A stretch of DNA of 6,554 nucleotides, from contig CAAFXA010000372.1 in assembly GCA_900766865.1 (NCBI GenBank), positions 1-6,554 of the forward strand, in the 5' to 3' direction. Source of the DNA: an uncultured Akkermansia sp. (lineage in GTDB: Bacteria > Verrucomicrobiota > Verrucomicrobiia > Verrucomicrobiales > Akkermansiaceae). Position numbers and translations under genes: made by a program. The notes below the pieces were generated by a model, which saw only the letters and a program-made list of their open reading frames with translations, made no database searches and was not told where the DNA came from. Position 1 is the first letter of the stretch. Every line of letters begins with the position of its first letter. This document shows, in pieces, positions 1-6,531 of the stretch.

Positions 1-123
1 CGCAAAAAACTCTTTTTCAATGTATGCCAAATTGCTGATTAATGCTGATAACAATACCACTAATACAATAATAAGTAACCTCAACTCAAAATTATTACCA
101 CCATTATATGAATAAATTATCAT
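1..123 (-). CDS. Partial membrane protein gene, candidate immunity protein (runs off left edge)
   Basis: An ATG at 121-123 opens a frame of 41 codons that stays open to the window edge, so only the N-terminus is seen. The protein begins MIIYSYNGGNNFELR and then has one clear hydrophobic helix at residues 16-35 (LLIIVLVVLLSALI and onward), followed by charged IEKEF. It is likely an inner-membrane protein. It is on the same strand as the Rhs gene, 271 bp downstream, and in the same AT-rich DNA as the Rhs tip. That is the position where immunity genes for Rhs tips normally lie. Against this, the spacing is larger than usual, a hairpin stands between them, and no Shine-Dalgarno sequence is visible. 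It could be an unrelated small membrane protein. The reading frame is short and truncated, so even its reality is only likely. Confidence 0.5.
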   Translation of the reverse strand, partial: MIIYSYNGGNNFELRLLIIVLVVLLSALISNLAYIEKEFFA

Positions 124-129
124 ATTATG

Positions 130-135
130 ATTATA
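130..135 (-). promoter_or_regulatory. Possible -10 box (TATAAT) before the partial membrane-protein gene
   Basis: A perfect TATAAT on the minus strand ends 6 bases before the ATG at 121-123. No good -35 box is found; TTCTTG lies 16 bases upstream and matches poorly. If it is used, the transcript would be nearly leaderless, which would fit the missing ribosome binding site. The DNA is very AT-rich, so a chance match is quite possible. Confidence 0.2.
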
Positions 136-188
136 GTAGATTTATTCTTAGCAAGAAATAACTTTTCGAATCACCAGAAAGAGCAAAT

Positions 189-238
189 CGGCACCTATCT
201 AGTAGAGTTATATCTCTAAATAGGCGCCGAGCATTTTT
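189..238. terminator. Bulged hairpin between Rhs gene and downstream gene, likely terminator
   Basis: CGGCACCTAT (189-198) pairs with ATAGGCGCCG (220-229) with a single A/C mismatch. Inside it a second stem, TAGAG (203-207) with CTCTA (214-218), closes a 6-base loop. On the plus strand the stem is followed by AGCATTTTT (230-238), a usable U-run. On the minus strand it is followed by ATTTGCTCTTTCT, which is less ideal but U-rich. It could end the Rhs transcript or a transcript entering from the left, or both. The rest of 124-394 is AT-rich and shows no convincing gene; the longest frame I found there is 24 codons. Confidence 0.55.
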
Positions 239-394
239 GTATTATATTTAAATATTGAAATTAAATGAACATTTGTACATTTAATCACAAGCCAACTCGC
301 TTATATTATTCTAAATAACTTAAGTATCTAGTTGTACATATGACCTCTCGTTTCTCGGTGTTGTTATCAATTGAATGCATTTCGGATATTCACA

Positions 395-949
395 TCAATC
401 TTCAAGTTTAAATGAGTTTAAATATATTTTTAACAATGGTACAATATCCCTATAAAACTCAAGTTTTCCTCCTACCTTCTTAGATAGATGACAACCAAAC
501 ACTTCTACATTTGGTTTTGAGCCTATTAAAATTTTTAGATTAGGTTCGTGTCTACCATTCGATATCCCGGAATCATAATAAGAAGTAGTATCGTCTACAT
601 ACTCACTATGGCTTAAAATGACAGCTTTTTCATATCCTAACCAAGGTAGACGGCTATGGCCTTTCATCGAAATCACATGTGGATATATGTGAATTTGCCA
701 ACATTTTTTACCATCTTTATCCACGTTTTGAGAGTTGAATATTTTTACATAATCTTTTATTTCATCAATACCTTTTATCGTGTCTGGATGAATGTATAAC
801 AAATCTATTTTTTTCTCGTATTTTGGATCATAATATAACCACGTTTCGTAATATTTGTTAGTTTCTGGATTTCTCGCAATAAATAGCGAATCATCATTTA
901 GATATTTTTTATATAGAGTTTGGCCATATTCATTCTGCGTTTTTTCTTC
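395..949 (-). other. C-terminal toxin tip of the Rhs protein, possible caspase/CHAT-like fold
   Basis: This segment encodes residues 1726-1909, right after the DYLGL motif where Rhs proteins release their toxin. I do not recognise the family by sequence. Visible pattern: hydrophobic strand IDLLYIHP (1773-1780), an amphipathic helix (about 1782-1798), strand WQIHIYPHV (1809-1817), strand KAVILSH ending in His1839, strand NVEVFGC ending in Cys1878, and a final helix (about 1888-1904). A His at the end of one core strand and a Cys at the end of the next, about 40 residues on, is the catalytic layout of clan CD cysteine proteases (caspase, CHAT, gingipain, MARTX CPD). The usual Gly after the His is replaced by Ser, which weakens the match. 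Other enzyme classes remain possible. Confidence 0.6.
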
Positions 950-3900
950 TAATCCCAGATAATCATATTTTCTATAAATTCCTGTAAACGAATAATAATT
1001 ATAGGAATGGACAACATCTCTGCATCCCCACCTCCCAGCCAATGCATTATAATACCTCCAATTATAATACACCACACCCAATTCCGCGTCCCACACCTCG
1101 CTGCTCCACTGGATAGGCTGAGCGATTGAGCCGGAAGCGGTGACGGAGCCGAAGGGTGAGTAGGTGTAGGAAGTGGAGATGGTGCCGGAGGTGGAGTACA
1201 GCTCGCAGATATTCTTGGTGAGATTCCAGCCGTAGGTGTACCAGGTGCCGTTGATTTGAATGGCCAGCGGACGGGTGGCGACGGGCTGCGTGGGGTCCCA
1301 CAAGATATACGAGAGGTCCGGGTGGTGGCTGCGGGTAAGGTCGCTGCAGGCAATCTGCAGGTAGCCTCGATAGATGTAGCGCTGGTGCAGAGTGACACTG
1401 CCGTTGACTGTCACCTTCTTGTACGCGCGGCGGCCCATGGAGTCATAGGCACATTCCACCACCATGTTACTTTCCGTGTTGGTGAAGCACACGGGGCGAT
1501 TCTCCGCATTGTACACGGCGCTCCAGATACCGGTTTCTGTCTTGATGAGCGTCTGATTACCATCGGCATCGAATTGCGGGATGAAGGGAGCGCCCCCATT
1601 CTCAGCAATGGCGGTATACTGGTTAAGCGAGTTCGCATCGTACATGGTGGCCTTGCCATCCTCCAGCGCGAATTCGCGGTTTCCTATATTATCGTAGGCG
1701 TACTCGTAATTCTTGCCGTTGACAGTTGCTATCTCCAACTCGGAGCGGGTGTTGTGCTCGAAGATATCGTTCACAACAGTTCCCTGCCGGGCGGTATTGC
1801 GCGCCGTCGGACGCCCGAGAGCATCGTAACTGTACTGTCGCTGCGCCACCAGAGTCGTGCCGCGATGGTAAGCCATGCTTGTCAGCAGGTCGCGCTTGGC
1901 CTCATAGGACTGCGTGAGCACCATATTGTTGGGCATGGTGAGCGTGTGCAGCAGACTGGTGCCGGGCAGATACTGATAGCCAAACACCCTGGCGGCGCCA
2001 CCATGCAGGAAGGAAGCGGAAGCAATGCGGCCATCCGTGCCGTAGCCGGTCGTGATTGTCTGCTTTGCTGCGCCATTCTTGCTGTAGACGTAGCCCGTAG
2101 AGCGGCCGAAGCTGTCGCGAGTTTCCGTCACGAGGTGCGTATCGCCATCCACCACGAGGGAATCCCCCTCTTGCTCGCCATAGGCATTGTAGCTGAAGGA
2201 ACGCGTTCCAGCATCATCCAGCAGCTGGGTCATCTGCCCCAGGTGATTGTAAGTATAGCTGCGGGCGTTTGTGGCAGCACTGCCCTCCACTGTGCTGTAG
2301 GTTATGCTGAGCAGAAGGCCTCGGGCGTGCTCGTAGGAATGAGTCTTCACATTGCCGCGGGCATCGGTTTCGGTGGCCGGGCGGTTGAAGGCATCGTAGG
2401 TTTTCACCACGGAGCTGTTGTCCGCGTAGGTCTTACGCACTTCCAGCCCGGTGAGCGCATCGAATTCCCATGTTGTTTCATCATAGTCAGAACGCTCGGA
2501 GGGGTCGGTGATAATCGTCTCATCCACTCCCCGGAAGGTACGCAGGGACGTCATATTACCCAAGGTATCGTAGCCGAAGCAGGCAGGCTGCAAGGCCGTG
2601 CCCCACTCTGCCACCTTGCGACCGAGGGCATCGTACTTGTAGCAGGAGGTATTGCCCCGGTCGTCCATCACCATGGTGGGAGCATCGTGCTCGGAGTCGT
2701 AGAACGTGGTGGTTACGGCGCCGGAGGCATCGCTCACACCGGTGGTACGCCCGGCGATATCGCTGCGCATGATAGTGACATTGCCACGACCATCGCGCTG
2801 CCTGGTCTCAGTGCCGAAGGAGAAGAAACGGCGGTAGAAGTAGCTGCGGATGAGCTCACCGCCCACCTGCGTCTCCAACATCTGCACCTCCAGGCCGGAA
2901 GTGACACCGGCATGGTCCTTCTGCGAGAGCACAACGCCATCCATGCTGATGGACTCTGCCGTGATATTCGAGGTGGGGATGGTGCTGAACGATGTCACCT
3001 TAGCCGGAGCCGTGTATTCCGACCAGCTCACGCTGCTGTTACCGCGCACATCGATACTGATATTCTTGCTTGCCAGCGTGCCGGAGAGTCGGGAAATGAG
3101 CTGCTTCTGCGTAGTAGCCAGCGGCTGCCCGGCGGCATTGTAATGCGTCTGCGTGGTGACAGCGTACACCCCATCCTCGGCGGACTCCACCGCGTAGGCG
3201 ACCTCGCTCACCGGGGAATTGTCCTTAGTGGGCGCGCTGCTCAGGGCGAGCACCTGCTTCACCAGATTGCCGAAGGAATCGTACTCGAAAAGCGTGGCAG
3301 CGGTGGCGGGCGTATTCCAGCCGGTATCCTGATAGCTCTTCACCATCTGCCCCTTGGCGTTGTACTCGCTGCGGGAATAGATGAAGCCACCGATGCTGTT
3401 GGCCTGCACCTGCACGATGGACTGGCCGAAGCCGTTGGTAATGCTCTGGGAAAGGATGGCACCGCCCGGCAGTTTGGTGCTCACGCGCTCATTGTTGCCG
3501 CTGAGGTCGTAGACATACAGCTGCTCGCGCTGGCCTGTACCACCCACGGAAGCCGTGGAGCCATCCGCGTTGCGAGTGGTCACAAACGTTGCCCCGGCAG
3601 GAGTAGTGCGGGTGGTGGTAAGACCATCCTCGCTGTATGCGGTCGTGGTAATGCGGCCCAGCACATCCACCTGTGTGGTGACACGGCCGAGGGCATCGTA
3701 CACTGTGGATTCCAGGCTTGCCATGGAGCCGATGCGGCGGGTGGTGGAAATCACGCGCCCTGCGGCATCGCGCACAAACTCCGTAATTGTCTCCGGCGTG
3801 ATGCAGGTGTCGCCATCGGACACCGCCTCGCGGCTAGTCTCCATGAGCTGGTGGGCGGAGTTGTAGGCGTAGGTGGTGGTGATGCCGTCCTCATCCGTCT

Positions 3901-6124
3901 CGCGCAGCGGGCCGCAGCACATCCAGGCCGTGGTGGAGAAGCGTCCGTTGGCTCGGGTGGTCTTCACCACGCGCTGCTGCTCATCGTACTCGTAGGCCGT
4001 GGTGTCCAGCAGCAGCCACTCCGAGCCGTTCCAGATGCTCTCCTGCGTGAAGGTCGTGGTGCCGTTGGCGGCAAGGAACGACTCCGTCTTGCGGCTCTGG
4101 GCAGCCACCAGCTCGCCATTGGCCTTGGTGATGGAGGTGTGCTTGTGGATAGCGCCGTGTTGGGTTGTGGCCTCGTAGTCATGCCAGGTCTGCACGCCAT
4201 CAACGCCCTGAGAGAACTTGGGCTTGCCTGCGGCAAAGGCGTAGGCGGGCTCGGTGCCGAATGTTTCCTCAATGCTCTGCTGCTGCGAGCTGCCTGCGGC
4301 AATCACAGTCGTGGTGACGCGCTCCAGGGCGGACGTCTCCTCGTAGGCATAAGTGGTAGTGCGGAACAGCAGCTCTGCGCCGGAAGCGTTGACGTGATAC
4401 TCCGCCACCGAAGCCGGGCGATTGTCGAAGAAGCGGCTATCGGCGTATGTGGTGCGAGTGACCTTGGCCAGCCCCTCGCCCCAGGGGGATTTCTCCATCA
4501 CCACGCGACCGAGCGAATCGTAGGCGAACTCCGTGTAGCCGCCATCCGGGCGGGAAATGCGGCTGAGGCGGTTGCCCGCCGTATAGGCGTAGGTCGTTGT
4601 GCGGGGTGTGGCAGAGCTGTAGCCCTCCGTACGGGAGTAAAGCTGCCAGCCCGCCTCAGAATAATTATACACCGAGCGCGTGCAGGAGGCCACGTTGTCG
4701 GGAGTAGCGGCAAAGTACACCGACTCCGTACGCACCATGAGGCCGTTCATCGGGTAGGTTGTCTCGTAGCGGCGCACAATGGCCTCCGAGCCCTCGCCCT
4801 TGGTAATCGTCACCACATTGCCGCTGACCGAGCGCACGAGGCGCTGCGGCTCCAGGCCTGTCTGAGTACGGGTGATGGTTGTGTCGTTGCCGTTCTGCTG
4901 AATTGCCTCCGTCTTGTAAGGCTCTGCCGTAGCCACATCGGCATCCGGCGTAAACCAGGAGAGCAGCAGCCCGCCATCCTCCGCAGCGGCGCAGACCAGC
5001 TTGCCCTCCGCAGAGGAGCAGAGCAGCAGGTGCTCCGAGTCGCTGAACTGAGTCTGCACCAGCTGAGCGCGCTCCGTGGCCAGTACCTTGCGGCCCTCCG
5101 GGGACGTGAGGCTGTGCACGCGGCCCGTGCTCATATCGAAGGTCATGCAGATGCCCGTGGGGTCCTTCATCATGAGGAATGCAGGCGTGCGGCTCGTGGT
5201 GGGAGCGAAGGCCGTGTTCTGATACTGCACGCGGTTCTGCACCAGGTAGGACGCCCCGGCGGTACCGGCCTCGGACGAGCCCTCCGGGGGCAGGGAGAAA
5301 TACAGCGGGTCGCCCACAGGCGGGGTGATGACTACATTCTCCGCCGTGATGGTTGCCTTCCAGCGCCAGGGAGAATCGTAGATGGCAGCGTTGGCCTCCG
5401 CATCGTAGACAACGAAGCTCGGGCAGACATCGCACTCGCAGCCCGGGGCCATGGTGCGCGGCTGGTGGTCGGCGTCGCCATCATCCGTTGTCCCGCAGCC
5501 GCAGGTGTTGCAGATGCGGCGGGGCTCGCCATAGTAGAACACCTGCGCCTTCTCGTCCTTGGCCTGGAGGGCGTAGCGGAAGAGCTTGCGGTTGTTGGTA
5601 TTGTTGCCGCCGGGGAAAGGCGTGTTGGTGACGCAGCCGTAGATGTGGTAGGTACCGGCCGGCAGCGTGAGGATGGCCGTGCACAGCTTCCAGGAATCTG
5701 CGCCGGAGTCCGCCTCCTGCCACTTGTCCTTCTCCAGGTTGTACTGCAGGTGGATGTCGCCGGCAGGCTGGACAGAGCCCGGGGTATAGAGCGGTGTGCT
5801 CTGCATGCGGGCCAGCACCTCCTCCTGCGTGAGCGCGGCGGAGGAAATGAGCAGGTCACCCACATCGTCCGCACGCAGGGCAACGGCCAGCTGCGCAGGG
5901 CGGGGAAGCGTGAGGATGTCCCCCATGAGCACGAGCTGGCTGTCGATACCGGGCTGGTGCGGCAGGTCCATGCAGGTGCCTGCATAGACCGTGCTCCAGT
6001 CTGTACCGGGAGCGGTGGGCGGCGTGTACTCACTGCGCTCGAATCCTGCGGGTGAAGCAGAGAGAGCGAGAGTGATGAGATTCTGGGGAACGGAGGTATT
6101 ATTTTGAATATGTTGTGAGTTCAT
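395..6124 (-). CDS. Giant Rhs/YD-repeat polymorphic toxin with AT-rich C-terminal tip
   Basis: Rhs proteins fold a YD-repeat shell around a C-terminal toxin that is cut from the shell and delivered to a competing cell. This one is about 1,909 residues. Residues 1-200 are beta-rich and unrecognised. Residues 205-234 form a six-cysteine cluster. YD-type strands (for example YDSLGRV, YDALGRV, YDSFGNL, YDALGRK) fill about 505-1690, with looser RHS-like strands from about 318. The core ends with GRWGCRD (to D1703) and DYLGL (1721-1725), where many relatives have DPxGL. Residues 1726-1909 are a variable tip. I see no signal peptide, PAAR domain or transmembrane anchor, so the export route is unknown. 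I chose the ATG at 6122-6124 because GAGG lies just upstream, though its spacing is short. An in-frame TTG at 6131-6133 would add three residues and has no ribosome binding site. GC content falls sharply at about 1070-1085, which suggests tip replacement. The Rhs family assignment is secure; the toxin activity is not. Confidence 0.95.
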   Translation of the reverse strand: MNSQHIQNNTSVPQNLITLALSASPAGFERSEYTPPTAPGTDWSTVYAGTCMDLPHQPGIDSQLVLMGDILTLPRPAQLAVALRADDVGDLLISSAALTQEEVLARMQSTPLYTPGSVQPAGDIHLQYNLEKDKWQEADSGADSWKLCTAILTLPAGTYHIYGCVTNTPFPGGNNTNNRKLFRYALQAKDEKAQVFYYGEPRRICNTCGCGTTDDGDADHQPRTMAPGCECDVCPSFVVYDAEANAAIYDSPWRWKATITAENVVITPPVGDPLYFSLPPEGSSEAGTAGASYLVQNRVQYQNTAFAPTTSRTPAFLMMKDPTGICMTFDMSTGRVHSLTSPEGRKVLATERAQLVQTQFSDSEHLLLCSSAEGKLVCAAAEDGGLLLSWFTPDADVATAEPYKTEAIQQNGNDTTITRTQTGLEPQRLVRSVSGNVVTITKGEGSEAIVRRYETTYPMNGLMVRTESVYFAATPDNVASCTRSVYNYSEAGWQLYSRTEGYSSATPRTTTYAYTAGNRLSRISRPDGGYTEFAYDSLGRVVMEKSPWGEGLAKVTRTTYADSRFFDNRPASVAEYHVNASGAELLFRTTTYAYEETSALERVTTTVIAAGSSQQQSIEETFGTEPAYAFAAGKPKFSQGVDGVQTWHDYEATTQHGAIHKHTSITKANGELVAAQSRKTESFLAANGTTTFTQESIWNGSEWLLLDTTAYEYDEQQRVVKTTRANGRFSTTAWMCCGPLRETDEDGITTTYAYNSAHQLMETSREAVSDGDTCITPETITEFVRDAAGRVISTTRRIGSMASLESTVYDALGRVTTQVDVLGRITTTAYSEDGLTTTRTTPAGATFVTTRNADGSTASVGGTGQREQLYVYDLSGNNERVSTKLPGGAILSQSITNGFGQSIVQVQANSIGGFIYSRSEYNAKGQMVKSYQDTGWNTPATAATLFEYDSFGNLVKQVLALSSAPTKDNSPVSEVAYAVESAEDGVYAVTTQTHYNAAGQPLATTQKQLISRLSGTLASKNISIDVRGNSSVSWSEYTAPAKVTSFSTIPTSNITAESISMDGVVLSQKDHAGVTSGLEVQMLETQVGGELIRSYFYRRFFSFGTETRQRDGRGNVTIMRSDIAGRTTGVSDASGAVTTTFYDSEHDAPTMVMDDRGNTSCYKYDALGRKVAEWGTALQPACFGYDTLGNMTSLRTFRGVDETIITDPSERSDYDETTWEFDALTGLEVRKTYADNSSVVKTYDAFNRPATETDARGNVKTHSYEHARGLLLSITYSTVEGSAATNARSYTYNHLGQMTQLLDDAGTRSFSYNAYGEQEGDSLVVDGDTHLVTETRDSFGRSTGYVYSKNGAAKQTITTGYGTDGRIASASFLHGGAARVFGYQYLPGTSLLHTLTMPNNMVLTQSYEAKRDLLTSMAYHRGTTLVAQRQYSYDALGRPTARNTARQGTVVNDIFEHNTRSELEIATVNGKNYEYAYDNIGNREFALEDGKATMYDANSLNQYTAIAENGGAPFIPQFDADGNQTLIKTETGIWSAVYNAENRPVCFTNTESNMVVECAYDSMGRRAYKKVTVNGSVTLHQRYIYRGYLQIACSDLTRSHHPDLSYILWDPTQPVATRPLAIQINGTWYTYGWNLTKNICELYSTSGTISTSYTYSPFGSVTASGSIAQPIQWSSEVWDAELGVVYYNWRYYNALAGRWGCRDVVHSYNYYSFTGIYRKYDYLGLEEKTQNEYGQTLYKKYLNDDSLFIARNPETNKYYETWLYYDPKYEKKIDLLYIHPDTIKGIDEIKDYVKIFNSQNVDKDGKKCWQIHIYPHVISMKGHSRLPWLGYEKAVILSHSEYVDDTTSYYDSGISNGRHEPNLKILIGSKPNVEVFGCHLSKKVGGKLEFYRDIVPLLKIYLNSFKLED
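1057..4612 (-). repeat. YD-repeat (RHS) core encoded in the Rhs gene
   Basis: These are protein-level repeats, not DNA repeats. About twenty degenerate units of the form Y-D/N-x-x-G-R/N/Q-hydrophobic recur across residues 505-1690. Examples are YDSLGRVV, YDALGRVT, YNAKGQMV, YDSFGNLV, YNAAGQPL, YDALGRKV, YDTLGNMT, YNHLGQMT, YDALGRPT, YDNIGNRE and YDSMGRRA. In characterised Rhs and TcC proteins such strands spiral into a hollow shell that holds the toxin. The units are too divergent at DNA level to recombine easily with each other. A CCGP motif (C736-C737, codons 3914-3919) and the phrase EWGTALQPACFGYD resemble Rhs proteins of Verrucomicrobiota. That taxonomic hint is from memory and is tentative. 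Confidence 0.92.
5423..5512 (-). other. Symmetric six-cysteine cluster in the Rhs N-terminal region
   Basis: Residues 205-234 contain C-x2-C-x-C, then an 18-residue Asp-rich linker with one His, then C-x-C-x2-C (C205, C208, C210, C229, C231, C234). The order is mirror-symmetric. The cluster lies between the N-terminal beta-rich region and the start of the RHS-like strands. Such spacing fits a metal-binding knuckle pair or a disulfide-closed loop. Nothing in the sequence decides between the two, and I know of no named domain that matches. Confidence 0.6.
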
Positions 6125-6255
6125 ATCCCTCAATATTACGGGACGCCCGGAAAAGATGCAACAAAAAGCGACACGTGTTGCTCCCTAACCACAAATAGGA
6201 ATTAACGGGAAGTAACAGAAGGGAACACCTGTGCTTATTAGCTGATGCTCAATCG

Positions 6256-6477
6256 TTACACCCTTCCGACAGCTTCCATTTTGCCGGCAACGCAGAAAAA
6301 AAATAATTTTTGAGGAGCGAAAAAAAAGGAGGACTTTTCATTATCGTCAGCCTCTTCGACGACCATATCGTTGTGAAGTACGAGGGACGAATTCCGAGGG
6401 ACGAAGTAATGGTTCGGCGGGCTGGCAGGTAAATCAAAAATCGTAACTCCCTCCAACTTCCCATTTACCGGGCTCAT
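6256..6477 (-). pseudogene. Remnant of a Hint/intein-type domain C-terminus
   Basis: The 73-codon frame starts at ATG 6475-6477 and ends at TAA 6256-6258, 131 bp upstream of the Rhs start on the same strand. Residues 11-17 (VTIFDLP), 22-26 (NHYFV) and 32-36 (LVLHN, codons 6370-6384) match in order the end of Hint and intein domains, where a strand resembling VYDL is followed by H-x-F and a closing hydrophobic-HN. In working domains the final Asn drives self-cleavage. The N-terminal catalytic half with its Cys or Ser is absent: the frame is closed by a TAA about 27 bases upstream of the ATG. The remaining 37 residues after HN are low-complexity, with FFF runs coded by T8 tracts, and do not look selected. 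I read it as the broken 3' end of an older processed toxin or intein-bearing gene. It could instead be expressed as a small orphan protein. Confidence 0.45.
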
Positions 6478-6497
6478 GAGGCCACCGCCTCTTTTAC

Positions 6498-6531
6498 CTA
6501 TTTATACCAGCAGACGCGTTGGCATAAATAG
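6498..6531. repeat. 14-bp inverted repeat with 6-bp centre near right edge
   Basis: CTATTTATACCAGC (6498-6511) and GTTGGCATAAATAG (6518-6531) are inverted copies with two exceptions, one A/C mismatch and one G/T wobble, around AGACGC. As RNA on the minus strand it would fold into a stem, but no U-run follows on either strand (the flanks are CTTTTAC and GCCCCTC). The arm and spacer sizes also suit a recombinase or dimeric-protein site. The function is unknown. Confidence 0.5.

Noticed and set aside
306..380. 24-codon minus-strand frame starting 14 bp after the Rhs stop (MHSIDNNTEK...)
   Set aside because: It is too short for an immunity protein, has no ribosome binding site and lies in AT-rich DNA where such frames are expected by chance.
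1256..6055. A 1,599-codon open frame on the plus strand, antisense to the Rhs gene
   Set aside because: Its translation is low-complexity (rich in Ala, Gly, Arg, Val, Ile, His) with no domain motifs, and it exists only because the GC-rich codons of the minus-strand gene avoid stops in this frame. The minus-strand frame has clear Rhs motifs throughout.
6134..6255. Search for a promoter of the Rhs gene
   Set aside because: TTGTTG and TAATAT on the minus strand are separated by about 20 bp, which is too far, and no other box pair stands out. A short CGGG-ACG-CCCG stem at about 6139-6149 is too small to call.
6327..6333. AGGAGG-type Shine-Dalgarno match on the plus strand after an A8 tract
   Set aside because: No ATG, GTG or TTG follows at a usable distance (only ATT), so no plus-strand start is supported.
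6249..6464. 71-codon minus-strand frame overlapping the Hint remnant
   Set aside because: It is the shifted reading of the same DNA and shows no recognisable motif, whereas the other frame carries the ordered Hint-like motifs.
6498..6531. Integron attC site
   Set aside because: The inverted repeat is too short and lacks proper GTTRRRY and RYYYAAC ends in the right positions.
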